DNA of 64,000 nucleotides from Candidatus Poseidoniaceae archaeon (lineage in GTDB: Archaea; Thermoplasmatota; Poseidoniia; Poseidoniales; Poseidoniaceae). Made by a program: the position numbers and the translations under genes. The first letter of the stretch is position 1. Each line of letters opens with the position of its first letter. This document shows, in pieces, positions 34,874 to 43,470 of the stretch. The notes beneath the pieces are model-generated. The model was not told where the DNA came from, searched no databases, and worked only from the letters and a program-made list of their open reading frames with translations. The stretch covers positions 62,001 to 126,000 of the forward strand of contig CASIAI010000002.1 in the NCBI GenBank assembly GCA_949372655.1. Reading direction: 5' to 3'.

Positions 34874-36811
34874 CTATTTTAGTAGGGTTGCTAAATCATC
34901 GCCACTGAGAGAATTTAACACATCTCCAGATTCTAACCATCCTTTCCTTGCAGCCATTACTCCATAAGCAATATCTGCAAGACCTCGAATCGAGTGAGCA
35001 TCAGGGTTGATGATGATAGGGACATTATTTGTCTTAGCAAATTTGCATAATCTCCAGTCAAGATCAAGGCGATAAGGACTTGCATTGAGTTCAACAGCCT
35101 TCATTTCTCCGTTTTTATTGTACTCTGCCATATATTCGATTATAGCGAACATATCGACTTCATATCCGTCTCTACCTTGTAAAATACGTCCTGTTGGATG
35201 CCCAAGGATAGTTGTTGAAGGATGGTCAATACATCTCATTAATTCCTCTGTATTTGTTTGCTCATCACGGCCTTTCCATTTATTCATCGCATGAACGGAA
35301 GCCACGGTATAGTCTAACTGCGATAGAATATCATCAGGGTGGTCTAATTTTCCACCTTCGAGAATATCTGATTCAACTCCATGAAATAACCTGAAGTCGA
35401 CTCCTTCACTAGCCCACTCTGAATTATATCTTTTGATTAATTCTCCTTGTGCTAATAAATCTTCAGCATTCGCCCCATTGGCTATTTTCAAACTCGGTGA
35501 GTGGTCTGCTAATCCAAGCCAATTCCAGCCAATCTTTCTAGCAGCATCAGCCATTTGCTCTAAACTTGCTTCTCCGTCAGAGAGTGTTGTATGGTTATGT
35601 AGCGATCCTCTTATGTCGCTTTGAACGATTAGATTAGGAAGTTCTTCACTTTGAGCAGCAAGAATCTCACCAGTATCTTCTCGTAGTTCAGGAGTTACCC
35701 AGTCGAGGTCCAAGTGTTGATAAATTTCATTTTCATCTATTGCTGAAAGCGAATATTTGGCAGCAGCCATACCTTTCAAATCACCAGCATCCTTTTCGGG
35801 GATTAGTCCAAATTCGCTGAGTCTAAGTCCCCTGTCTATTGCTCTTTGACGCATTGCAATATTATGCTCCTTACTGCCAGTGAAGTATGCTAATGTGAAA
35901 GGGAAAACTTCGAGGCTTACCAAGCGAACTTGAGCATCTATTGTACCACCTGCTTCGAGTTGTTCGTAGTCATCTCCTCCTATTGCGTCCAATACATTTG
36001 TATCGATATGACCGATTGAGAAGTTTTCGTCAAAAATACTAGTGTCTAATATTAGGCTGATTTTAGAGTCGCCAGCACCTTTGATATCGGCTATTCCCGG
36101 CAACTGTAATATTGCATTTGAAACACTTTCTTTATCTGAATCATCGACAGCCACTACAAGGTCTAAGTCGCCTATAGTATCCTTTCTTCGCCTAGCACTA
36201 CCAGCCAGTTGGGCTTTCTGTACCCCAGGTATTTTTGAAATTCGTTGCTCAAAAGCCTCGCCATATTTCAACCCTATATCCAACCTTCTTCTTGACCTAA
36301 AGCGTGCCAATAATTCAATGCCATCTAACATTCTTTGTTGTGACTTAGCCCCGAATCCTTTCAATCCAGCAATAGAGTCATCTTCAGCAGCCTCTCTTAG
36401 TGTTGTTATGGAATCAACTCCAAGTTCTTGATTCATAATTTTGATTCTTTTTGGACCAAGGCCGGGAATACCCAGCATCTCAATCATTCCTTCAGGTGTA
36501 TCTGTATGTAATGCAATCCAGTCATCAGGCCATCTGCCTTCTCCAATTGCTTGGGAAAGTGCGGAACCAAGACCTTTCCCTATTCCTTTGAGTTCGAATA
36601 ATTCCCCACTGGCTACTAGTTCTCCAAGGTCTTGGGTTAGACCGCCAAGCATTCGGCTGGCATTTTGGTAGGAGCGAACACGAAATACATTGGCTCCGTT
36701 TAACTCCAGAAGGACTGCTACTTGATGTAGTGCTTGAGCTACTTGGTTTCGAGAAAAATAAGGCGGACCTTTCGGACGAGCCTTAGGAAGTACAAATGCG
36801 CCACCAGCCAT
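34874..36811 (-). CDS. polX: Family X DNA polymerase with C-terminal PHP domain
   Basis: 645 residues in the bacterial/archaeal PolX layout. The N-terminus has helix-hairpin-helix DNA-binding elements (LFELKGIGKGLGSALS, MLGIPGLGPKRIKIM and LKGFGAKSQQRM). The nucleotidyltransferase core has GSARRRKDTIGDLDLVV (about residues 205-221), where the two Asp residues bind metal. The C-terminal PHP domain carries its metal-binding set: SLHNHTTLSDGEA, GLADHSPSL, FHGVESDIL, VASVHAMNK, LGHPTGRIL and NPDAHSIRG, so 3'-5' exonuclease and AP-site processing activity are expected. Such enzymes fill short gaps in base-excision repair. It heads a minus-strand unit ending in nth and starts at ATG 36811. Confidence 0.95.
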   Translation of the reverse strand: MAGGAFVLPKARPKGPPYFSRNQVAQALHQVAVLLELNGANVFRVRSYQNASRMLGGLTQDLGELVASGELFELKGIGKGLGSALSQAIGEGRWPDDWIALHTDTPEGMIEMLGIPGLGPKRIKIMNQELGVDSITTLREAAEDDSIAGLKGFGAKSQQRMLDGIELLARFRSRRRLDIGLKYGEAFEQRISKIPGVQKAQLAGSARRRKDTIGDLDLVVAVDDSDKESVSNAILQLPGIADIKGAGDSKISLILDTSIFDENFSIGHIDTNVLDAIGGDDYEQLEAGGTIDAQVRLVSLEVFPFTLAYFTGSKEHNIAMRQRAIDRGLRLSEFGLIPEKDAGDLKGMAAAKYSLSAIDENEIYQHLDLDWVTPELREDTGEILAAQSEELPNLIVQSDIRGSLHNHTTLSDGEASLEQMADAARKIGWNWLGLADHSPSLKIANGANAEDLLAQGELIKRYNSEWASEGVDFRLFHGVESDILEGGKLDHPDDILSQLDYTVASVHAMNKWKGRDEQTNTEELMRCIDHPSTTILGHPTGRILQGRDGYEVDMFAIIEYMAEYNKNGEMKAVELNASPYRLDLDWRLCKFAKTNNVPIIINPDAHSIRGLADIAYGVMAARKGWLESGDVLNSLSGDDLATLLK

Positions 36812-36885
36812 GAACTAAACGGGGACTAGTACTTCTCAAACCTTGCCCCTCGATTGCTTAAGAACCACGACCTGTTGGCATTACT
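36812..36885. promoter_or_regulatory. Divergent spacer between polX and a small membrane gene
   Basis: 74 bases separating two divergent starts. It must carry the promoter of the polX-nth unit. No clear TATA element or repeat is visible. Confidence 0.3.
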
Positions 36886-37224
36886 ATGGCAGGTGTGGAT
36901 GTAGTATTCCTCGAACATCTTGCCGAAGCATTATGTGGAATTTCTGCACTACTATTCACTTTCATCGCTTCATTCTCACGCTCAGAGAAAGCCGAGTTAT
37001 TTGCGCAAAATACGATTGCTGTGAGTCTTATTACTGCGGCAGGTGTGCTTTGGTGGTTATCGCTTTCTGGTGGTTCGCTATGGGGTTCTAATTATTTGCC
37101 AAAACCGCTATCTCTAATATGCATCATATTGGCTATCTCAGCAAGATTGAATATTAGAGGAACAAATGTATCATTTGGTGCTAATCCTCACACTATAAAC
37201 AAAAAGAACTCTGAAGAAGAGTGA
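36886..37224 (+). CDS. Small three-span membrane protein, unknown
   Basis: 112 residues from ATG 36886. Three hydrophobic segments are seen: about residues 8-30 (FLEHLAEALCGISALLFTFI), 45-62 (TIAVSLITAAGVLWWLSLS) and 70-90 (LPKPLSLICIILAISARL), with a polar C-terminus ending in acidic residues. It resembles small integral membrane proteins but carries no family motif that I recognise. It is divergent from polX, and its stop abuts the stop of the convergent nfu-type gene. Confidence 0.7.
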   Translation: MAGVDVVFLEHLAEALCGISALLFTFIASFSRSEKAELFAQNTIAVSLITAAGVLWWLSLSGGSLWGSNYLPKPLSLICIILAISARLNIRGTNVSFGANPHTINKKNSEEE

Positions 37225-37557
37225 TTATACAATTTCTCCACGAGGCTCACTGTCGCCCGAGGAGTTTTCATTACTAGTGGCTTCTTTAGCCATTTTTTGA
37301 TTGATGAAGTCACGCATATATTCGGGTAGTTCTCCATTTACGAAAATCACATCATTGACAGAATCAAGTTTCATCAAAGCATAGAAGATCTGCATTGCAG
37401 TCATTGGAGTGGAAGAACAACCATTACAACCGCCATCTAAAGACAGCATAATATTGCCATCTGATGTGTCCAATACAGTCACTACACCATCGTGAGCATC
37501 CAGCACTTCTTGGACAGGACCTATCTCCGCCAAGATCTCTTCCGCACTAATCGCCAT
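37225..37557 (-). CDS. nfuA: NifU-like C-terminal domain Fe-S scaffold/carrier protein
   Basis: 110 residues, a single Nfu domain. The core is IMLSLDGGCNGCSSTPMTAM (about residues 31-50), with the CXXC that binds a 4Fe-4S cluster between two monomers. Nfu proteins carry clusters from the SUF/ISC scaffold to client enzymes. The first 30 residues (ISAEEILAEIGPVQEVLDAHDG) form the usual leading helix. The acidic tail after about residue 88 (TSNENSSGDSEPRGE) is extra. The gene stands alone on the minus strand and ends at the stop of the convergent membrane gene. Confidence 0.88.
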   Translation of the reverse strand: MAISAEEILAEIGPVQEVLDAHDGVVTVLDTSDGNIMLSLDGGCNGCSSTPMTAMQIFYALMKLDSVNDVIFVNGELPEYMRDFINQKMAKEATSNENSSGDSEPRGEIV

Positions 37558-37715
37558 GAGTAGCCCTCGAAGCCATCATTCTTGAATTATGTCATTAAAA
37601 CCATCAAAAACACATCGGCTTGGAATTGTTGGTATGTCAATGAACTGTTTTGTCATAAAAACCTGCGAACCACTTATGAGGGGTTCTTTGGTCGCCGGCT
37701 CAATAGGTGTTCTTT
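37558..37715 (+). promoter_or_regulatory. Upstream region of the pyrophosphatase gene
   Basis: 158 bases between the divergent Nfu and hppA genes. GCGAACCACTTATGAG (37665-37680) resembles a BRE/TATA pair about 40 bases before the ATG at 37716, giving a short leader. AGGTG at 37705-37709 is the ribosome-binding site and excludes the GTG at 37707 as start. The promoter part is only a pattern match. Confidence 0.35.
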
Positions 37716-39818
37716 ATGATGGAAAATATACCCTTAATCGCAGCCGGAGCCGGTCTTTTTGGACTTATCATTGCTTTTTTGCTGTACTTGCGCGTAAATA
37801 GAGTGGAAATTGACAATGAAAAAGTTGCTGAGATTACGAATGAAATACAAGAAGGCGCTATGGCTTTCCTAAAGGCCGAATACCGTGTTTTGGGTATCTT
37901 CGTCGTAGTTGTCGGAGTTCTTCTATGGTTCCTCAACGGTGGAGAGGCTGATACTACTATCGCATTCTTTGCTGGTGCACTTGCATCAGTCGTTGCCGGA
38001 TTCTCTGGTATGCGTGCTGCAACTTCTGCTAACGGAAGAACAGCAATGGCTGCTAAGGAAGGCGGACAACCTGCTGCTCTAGCTGTATCTTACAATGGAG
38101 GGGCAGTAATGGGTCTTTCAGTAGGAGGACTCGGTCTTCTTGGTATCTCTCTAGTCGCTTGGTGGCTTGGTGCAGGTGATGCAGCATCCTCTGGAACTGG
38201 ACTTGTTGATATTCAGGCAGCAGCAGGATTTGGAATGGGTGCGTCTTCAATCGCTCTTTTCGCTCGTGTCGGTGGCGGTATTTACACCAAGGCTGCTGAC
38301 GTTGGTGCGGACTTAGTCGGAAAGGTCGAAGCAGGTATTCCTGAAGATGACCCAAGAAATCCTGGTGTTATTGCTGACAACGTTGGTGACAATGTAGGTG
38401 ACGTTGCTGGAATGGGCGCAGACATCTTTGAATCATTTGTTGGTTCAATCATTGCAGCAATGATTATTGCTAATGAATTTGATATTCCTAATGCATCAGA
38501 TTATGTTCTTCTTCCAATCCTCCTAGGTTTGATAGGATATACCGCTTCTATCATCGGTGTATTTTCAATGGCTATTCTAAAGAACGGGAAAGACCCTGCA
38601 GCAGCTCTAAGGAATACTACTTTCATCGGTGCAGGTCTTTTCGCAATAGGTGGTTATGCTGCAATTCAACAAAATCTTATCGATGTCGAGTATTGGGTAA
38701 TGCACTCTGTAGTACTTGGAAGCATTGTTGGAATACTAATCGGCTTGGTCACAGAATACTATACTGGTATTGAACCAGTATTTGGAATCAAGACCAAGGC
38801 AATCCCTCACATTGGTGAAATGTCTAAGACCGGTCCTGCTACAAATGCTATTGCTGGACTTTCAGTCGGTATGATGTCTACATTTATCCCAATTCTTTTG
38901 ATTGCATTTGGTATCCTTGGTGCTAATGAATTTGGTGGCCAAACAGATATTGCGGGTCTTGGACTATATTGTATTGCTATGGCTGCTATGGGTATGCTAG
39001 CAACTGTTGGTGTCACTATGACAGTCGATGCTTATGGCCCAGTTGCAGATAATGCAGGTGGAATTGCCGAGATGTGTAGTCTTGGTGATGAAGTACGTGC
39101 AATCACCGATGAACTTGATTCAATCGGTAACACAACTGCTGCGGTTGGAAAAGGATTTGCAATAGGTTCTGCGGCTCTGACCTCACTCGCTCTATTTGCA
39201 GCATATACAACCGCTGTTGGTAGTGGTCTTGAACTTGAATTGACCAATCCAATGGTTGTAGTTGGATTACTTATCGGTGGTGGACTGCCGTTTGTTGTCG
39301 CTGCTATGACAATGACTTCAGTTGGTAAGGCTGCTGGAGAAATGGTAGTAGAAATCCGCAGACAATTCAAGGAAATTCCAGGTCTTCTAGAAGGCAAGGA
39401 AGGTGTCAAGCCAGACTCTAAGAAGTGTGTTGACATTTCAACACAAGCCGCTCTTCGTGAAATGGTTGGCCCAGGTGTAGTTGCAATAACTGCTCCAGTT
39501 ATAGTCGGATTTGTTTTGGGAGAAATTGCTCTTGGTGGAATGCTAGCAGGATCTTTGGTCACAGGTGTTCTAATGGCACTATTCATGGCTAATGCTGGTG
39601 GTGCTTGGGACAATGCCAAGAAAGCAATTGAACAAGGTCATATCGAAGGTGCACAAAAAGGTGATGATGCTCACAATGCAGCCGTTATCGGAGATACTAT
39701 CGGAGACCCATTCAAGGATACCTCTGGTCCTTCTCTAAACATTCTAATCAAATTGATGTCCATCGTCGCAGTAGTTCTTGCCGGCACAGGTAAGATGAGC
39801 GAAAACGGATTGCTTTGA
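37716..39818 (+). CDS. hppA: Membrane-bound ion-pumping pyrophosphatase, K+-dependent type
   Basis: 700 residues from ATG 37716 ([16 protein letters not shown]). This family couples hydrolysis of pyrophosphate to pumping of H+ or Na+ through about 16 spans. The catalytic segments are complete: [42 protein letters not shown] (about residues 208-230) and the second acidic site near the C-terminus, [29 protein letters not shown] (about residue 470) has Ala and Gly where potassium-independent enzymes have Lys and Thr, so a potassium-stimulated enzyme is expected. Whether it moves H+ or Na+ cannot be settled by eye. It would recycle biosynthetic pyrophosphate into membrane potential, which could support archaellum rotation. 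Confidence 0.97.
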   Translation: MMENIPLIAAGAGLFGLIIAFLLYLRVNRVEIDNEKVAEITNEIQEGAMAFLKAEYRVLGIFVVVVGVLLWFLNGGEADTTIAFFAGALASVVAGFSGMRAATSANGRTAMAAKEGGQPAALAVSYNGGAVMGLSVGGLGLLGISLVAWWLGAGDAASSGTGLVDIQAAAGFGMGASSIALFARVGGGIYTKAADVGADLVGKVEAGIPEDDPRNPGVIADNVGDNVGDVAGMGADIFESFVGSIIAAMIIANEFDIPNASDYVLLPILLGLIGYTASIIGVFSMAILKNGKDPAAALRNTTFIGAGLFAIGGYAAIQQNLIDVEYWVMHSVVLGSIVGILIGLVTEYYTGIEPVFGIKTKAIPHIGEMSKTGPATNAIAGLSVGMMSTFIPILLIAFGILGANEFGGQTDIAGLGLYCIAMAAMGMLATVGVTMTVDAYGPVADNAGGIAEMCSLGDEVRAITDELDSIGNTTAAVGKGFAIGSAALTSLALFAAYTTAVGSGLELELTNPMVVVGLLIGGGLPFVVAAMTMTSVGKAAGEMVVEIRRQFKEIPGLLEGKEGVKPDSKKCVDISTQAALREMVGPGVVAITAPVIVGFVLGEIALGGMLAGSLVTGVLMALFMANAGGAWDNAKKAIEQGHIEGAQKGDDAHNAAVIGDTIGDPFKDTSGPSLNILIKLMSIVAVVLAGTGKMSENGLL

Positions 39819-39872
39819 ATCGAATCAAAATACTCTTGGAAGCGTTAGGCTTTCAAAAGATGCCTTACACGC

Positions 39873-40832
39873 ATGACTATGCGTGCCTACCTGTTATCGT
39901 TCTTGATGCTTACTCTCAGCCTTGCTGGGTGCGTTTCAGATGAAGGAACTTCTTCATCCGGTATCGGAGATACTACTGAAGATGAATTGGCTTTACCAGA
40001 TTGGCAAATTGGCGACCAATGGCTCTACACTTTTATTACTCCGGAGTTTGGTGAAGATAGCGCAAGACTAGTTGTAGCAGATATTCGTGAAGATGATGGC
40101 CTATTCATGCTGGGTATCTCGTCAGAAGGTGAGGCTCAACGACATGCGGTAATAAATCATAATCCCTTCCTAGGTCGTGTTACTATGGATGGACTATCTG
40201 TGTATGAGAATGGTGACCCGCAACCAGTATTCAATTTCCCATGGGAGATTGGCTCAACATGGAGTTTTACCTTATTGGGGCAAGATTGGTCTGCTAAAAC
40301 CGATAACATCTACAATGGGGAAGTTACAGTTTCTGCAACTTCCAGTGAAGGACATATGCTTGATTATGTCTTTAGTGGTAGACAAGGTTTCGTAAAAAGT
40401 TTCATCTGGGTAAGTGATGAAGGTGTTGAGAATCTTCGCATGACACTTAATTTGAAAGATACTGGATACAAAGGAGATATTTTCTTTTACCGTGCAGGCG
40501 ACATCCATGATAACTTGTATGAAGAGAATGACCAAGAAATATATGATACTTTCATCGATGATGGTTATTCACCTAACGAAGTATGGGATACTCTTGTTTG
40601 GTATTTAGATGTTGAAATTAGCCAAGGTGGTTCTGGGTCTTTATCACTTAAAGACCATCAAGGAGCATCACCCTTAACTCGTGCTTGGGGTTCGGGGGCG
40701 ACTGAAAAAGGCTCTTTTGGGACAATACCTTCTAATTCTGGAGAACATTCTCTTACTATTACAGTTAGAGGACCTGACTCTTTCATACACCTCAAAGTTG
40801 CTGGGGCTCTAGTACGTTCTTGGACACTATGA
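39873..40832 (+). CDS. Surface lipoprotein, unknown
   Basis: 319 residues. The lipoprotein signal is MTMRAYLLSFLMLTLSLAGC, with the Cys of LAGC at residue 20 as lipid attachment site. A low-complexity linker (SDEGTSSSGIGDTTEDE) follows, then a beta-rich body with WQIGDQWLYTF, FPWEIGSTWSFTLLGQDW and VWDTLVWYLDVEIS. The WxxGDxW start and repeated strand pattern recall secreted domains in many Poseidoniia surface proteins, but no enzyme family is evident. The next gene begins 9 bases after the stop, so it is probably co-transcribed with the esterase. Confidence 0.85.
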   Translation: MTMRAYLLSFLMLTLSLAGCVSDEGTSSSGIGDTTEDELALPDWQIGDQWLYTFITPEFGEDSARLVVADIREDDGLFMLGISSEGEAQRHAVINHNPFLGRVTMDGLSVYENGDPQPVFNFPWEIGSTWSFTLLGQDWSAKTDNIYNGEVTVSATSSEGHMLDYVFSGRQGFVKSFIWVSDEGVENLRMTLNLKDTGYKGDIFFYRAGDIHDNLYEENDQEIYDTFIDDGYSPNEVWDTLVWYLDVEISQGGSGSLSLKDHQGASPLTRAWGSGATEKGSFGTIPSNSGEHSLTITVRGPDSFIHLKVAGALVRSWTL

Positions 40833-40841
40833 GGTGTTTTT

Positions 40842-41444
40842 TTGCCTACCTTGATTATGATGCATGGTATGACTGGCGACGCTAGTATGATGCGTCCTTT
40901 CGCTGAAAAGATTCTACCCGAAGGTTGGACCTTGATTGTCCCCGAGGCGAGGTATAGCCATCCTATGCGAGGTTTAACTTGGTGGAGATATGAAGATTAT
41001 GACATAGATGCCACGCGTAGATTAAATCTGTCAAGAAGAGAGTTGATTGATGTAGATTCAAGTTTATCTCAACTTGAGAAAATAATCTCAGAGCAAGCTC
41101 AAATGGGGCCTCTTGTTGTTGGCGGATTTTCTCAAGGTGGAGCAATGGCTCAAGAATTGATGCACTTACCTATAGCGGACAGGATAGTTGGAATCATATG
41201 CATTGGAACTAGACTTGTTCGTCCGATGGAACTACGCATGAGATTAGAAGAATTAGACCCTAAGAGAATGTTCTGGATGCATGGTGAAAAAGATGTCAGA
41301 GTACCTATTGAAGATGGTTGGTCAGTTGCTCATTTATTTGAAGCGGGTGGCTGGTCAGTAGAATTAATCGAACACAAAAAGGGGCACATGATCCCCTTGG
41401 AATATCATGATTCTATTAAAGAATGGCTGAATTCTTTTGATTAA
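40842..41444 (+). CDS. Alpha/beta-hydrolase, phospholipase/carboxylesterase type
   Basis: 200 residues starting at TTG 40842, with GAGGTG at 40831-40836 as ribosome-binding site. The fold is that of small cytoplasmic carboxylesterases. The oxyanion region is MMHGMTGD at residues about 5-12. The nucleophile Ser is in GGFSQGGAM (about residue 99), the acid is the Asp of MHGEKDVRVP, and the base is the His in KKGHMIPLEY. No signal peptide is visible, so it acts inside the cell despite its lipoprotein neighbour. Substrates are unknown; short-chain esters or lysophospholipids are typical of the family. The stop overlaps the convergent glutaredoxin-like gene by 4 bases. Confidence 0.9.
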   Translation: MPTLIMMHGMTGDASMMRPFAEKILPEGWTLIVPEARYSHPMRGLTWWRYEDYDIDATRRLNLSRRELIDVDSSLSQLEKIISEQAQMGPLVVGGFSQGGAMAQELMHLPIADRIVGIICIGTRLVRPMELRMRLEELDPKRMFWMHGEKDVRVPIEDGWSVAHLFEAGGWSVELIEHKKGHMIPLEYHDSIKEWLNSFD

Positions 41445-41716
41445 TTTAGATAACTACTGGTTTCATCAAATCCACCGATGAACATCACATTTTCGCCTCT
41501 TATATCGAAAATGACCGGGACTGTTCGGTGTCCAGTCGCAGCAACGAGTTCTTTGCGTAAGCCAGAATGTTGGTCGAAATTATATTCTGTATAAGTCAAA
41601 TTCTTATTAGTAAATAACCGCTTTGCAGCCTCGCAGTAGCCGCAGAAGTTTCCAGTATACATCAAAAAATCTGTACCTGCTTCTGCAGCGTGTTGTAGTA
41701 CGACCCCTTCTGACAT
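41441..41716 (-). CDS. Glutaredoxin-like thiol-disulphide protein
   Basis: 91 residues from ATG 41716; the frame continues to a TTG at 41737 but the ATG gives a normal length. The active site is YTGNFCGYCEAAK, a dithiol CXXC at about residues 25-28. The cis-Pro segment is HRTVPVIFD, and the C-terminal glutathione-side motif is FIGGFDETSSYL (GG-D). This is the classical glutaredoxin set. CGYC is also seen in bacterial GrxC. It would reduce disulphides or glutathione-type mixed disulphides in the cytoplasm. It stands alone on the minus strand, between the esterase and the pirin gene. Confidence 0.9.
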   Translation of the reverse strand: MSEGVVLQHAAEAGTDFLMYTGNFCGYCEAAKRLFTNKNLTYTEYNFDQHSGLRKELVAATGHRTVPVIFDIRGENVMFIGGFDETSSYLN

Positions 41717-41824
41717 AACCCCTATTCGCTTTGTCAACCTTTGTTAAGATTTGGTAATTTGATGGTATCGTGGATGGTAGCAAGACTTTGAATACATTAA
41801 CGCACAGTAAAAATTGGTGAGATA

Positions 41825-42661
41825 ATGCGACGTTCTGTTAAGACCATAATTCCAACTCATACTGTATTAGAAGGTGGAGGTTTCCAAGTTAGAAGACCAG
41901 TGGCAATGGGTGCTTTGATGAGCCCGTTCCTACTTCTTGATGAGATGGGCCCAGTAAACTATGGTCCTAAGCAAGCCATAGGTGCGCCGTCCCATCCACA
42001 TAGAGGATTTGAAACAGTTACGTACATGCTTGAAGGTGCGATGCAACATGCAGACTCAGCAGGTAATTCAGGCGACCTGAATCCTGGTGATGTACAATGG
42101 ATGACCGCTGGTCGCGGTATAATTCACTCAGAACTCCCCCATCCGGAATTCTACGAAAATGGTGGAGTAATGCATGGCTTTCAAATTTGGGTTAATCTAC
42201 CTGCTAAAGATAAGATGATGCAGCCTCGTTACCAAGATATTCCCTCAGATGAACTACCAGTTGTCGAATCGGTCGACGGTAAAATTTGGGCAAAAGTAGT
42301 TGCTGGTGAAGCCATGGGTGCAAAGGCAATAATCGATACAGTAATTCCAATACAGTATATTCACTATCGTATGAAAGAAGATTCTAACTTAATACATAAT
42401 ATTTCACCTGAACTCAACGGGATGATATACATGTTTGGTGGACAAGCTGAAATATCTGGTAAAAAAATTGATGATGGGCAGTTAATCATTCTCGATGAGG
42501 GGGATAAAGTTGAAATCACTTCCAAGGAAGGTGCTGAATTCTTAGTTCTTGCAGGTCCGGAAATCGATGAACCTATCTCTCGATATGGACCCTTTGTGAT
42601 GAATACTCGTGAAGAAATACATCAAGCAGTAATGGATTACCAAAATGGAACTTTAGCATAA
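41825..42661 (+). CDS. Pirin family protein
   Basis: 278 residues, bicupin fold. The N-terminal cupin has the metal ligands His-X-His in SHPHRGFETVTY, and His and Glu in AGRGIIHSELP. The segment GGVMHGFQIWVNLP that follows is also typical. Pirins bind iron or another metal. Some have quercetin dioxygenase activity, others act as redox-sensitive regulators; the role in archaea is unsettled. GGTGAGAT is the ribosome-binding site at 41815-41822, and ATG 41825 gives the expected start. The stop is directly followed by the stop of the convergent regulator gene. Confidence 0.92.
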   Translation: MRRSVKTIIPTHTVLEGGGFQVRRPVAMGALMSPFLLLDEMGPVNYGPKQAIGAPSHPHRGFETVTYMLEGAMQHADSAGNSGDLNPGDVQWMTAGRGIIHSELPHPEFYENGGVMHGFQIWVNLPAKDKMMQPRYQDIPSDELPVVESVDGKIWAKVVAGEAMGAKAIIDTVIPIQYIHYRMKEDSNLIHNISPELNGMIYMFGGQAEISGKKIDDGQLIILDEGDKVEITSKEGAEFLVLAGPEIDEPISRYGPFVMNTREEIHQAVMDYQNGTLA

Positions 42662-43324
42662 TTAACTATTTGACTGTTCAGACCAGGATTCAATAATTAA
42701 ACTTTCAGCGGATTGAAGATGTTCTGCTATTGTCCCTTGCCTAACTCCTAATTCGTCTGCTAATTCGCGCTGAGTACATTTACGTGGGGTCTTGTAGTAG
42801 CCCCTTCTTACTGCTAAATCGATAACTTCTTTACGTCGTTTTGGTAGTTTAGGGGCTGCAATCCAGTCTGCTTTCAAATCTTTAGTTATTCTAACTCTAA
42901 TCGAATCTGGTAGTATATGTTTCAACCCATCTCGAAATAGTTTCAGGCCCTTTGATGTGCCCTGCAATGTTAAGAATAAACCATTTTTACTAGATAATGT
43001 AGATGGAGTTTGAAGCCAGCAATTATTTATTTGGTGGATTAAAATAACCACTGGGCCTTTTAAACGGGCGACAACTAATGCCGAACCTATTGTTTGAGAG
43101 ATAATTTCGACCACTTCAAAAACACCTTCAATAGAAAATCCTTCAAGTTCAAATTCCCCTCCGTATTCAAGCTTGAGCAAAAATTCTGGCACTTCTTCCT
43201 TCCATGAAAACTGAGATATCATTTCTACTTTTGAAAAGAAGTCACTCAATACGGAGCCTGCCACACTCTTGCCTTGTTCTAGAGAGGCTTGAATCTGTAG
43301 ATAGCTCAATGTTGGATGACTCAT
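42662..43324 (-). CDS. Bat-type HTH_10 transcriptional regulator, copy 1
   Basis: 220 residues. The C-terminal 55 residues form the HTH_10 domain of bacterio-opsin-activator-like regulators: LAVRRGYYKTPRKCTQREL, then ADELGVRQGTIAEHLQSAES. The first 160 residues are a sensor-like region with no named domain. The middle part (GTSKGLKLFRDGLKHILPDS, DWIAAPKLPKRRKEVI) is closely shared with the regulator at 57.2 kb, so the two are paralogues in opposite orientation. The target is unknown; the pirin and mscS genes flank it. It starts at ATG 43324, in a spacer also holding the mscS promoter. Confidence 0.9.
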   Translation of the reverse strand: MSHPTLSYLQIQASLEQGKSVAGSVLSDFFSKVEMISQFSWKEEVPEFLLKLEYGGEFELEGFSIEGVFEVVEIISQTIGSALVVARLKGPVVILIHQINNCWLQTPSTLSSKNGLFLTLQGTSKGLKLFRDGLKHILPDSIRVRITKDLKADWIAAPKLPKRRKEVIDLAVRRGYYKTPRKCTQRELADELGVRQGTIAEHLQSAESLIIESWSEQSNS

Positions 43325-43470
43325 CGGAACCTCTCATAAGCGGGTTAATACACCTACATATGAAGTTAATGTCTTATTTAGAACGATGATTTATGAAATA
43401 TTTATTCAATATACTGGAGTAAAGGTCAAATGAAAGACTTTGTTGAGTCTGCTTAGCGAGTGTGATTACA
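43325..43470. promoter_or_regulatory. Divergent spacer between regulator copy 1 and mscS
   Basis: 146 AT-rich bases between two divergent genes. TTTATGAAATATTTATTC (43391-43408) is A+T-rich enough for a TATA region. The regulator may bind here and control itself and mscS, which is inference from place alone. Confidence 0.3.

Noticed and set aside
39032-39619. A 195-codon minus-strand frame inside hppA
   Set aside because: It lies opposite highly conserved pyrophosphatase codons and has the Pro/Ser/Thr-rich composition of an antisense shadow.
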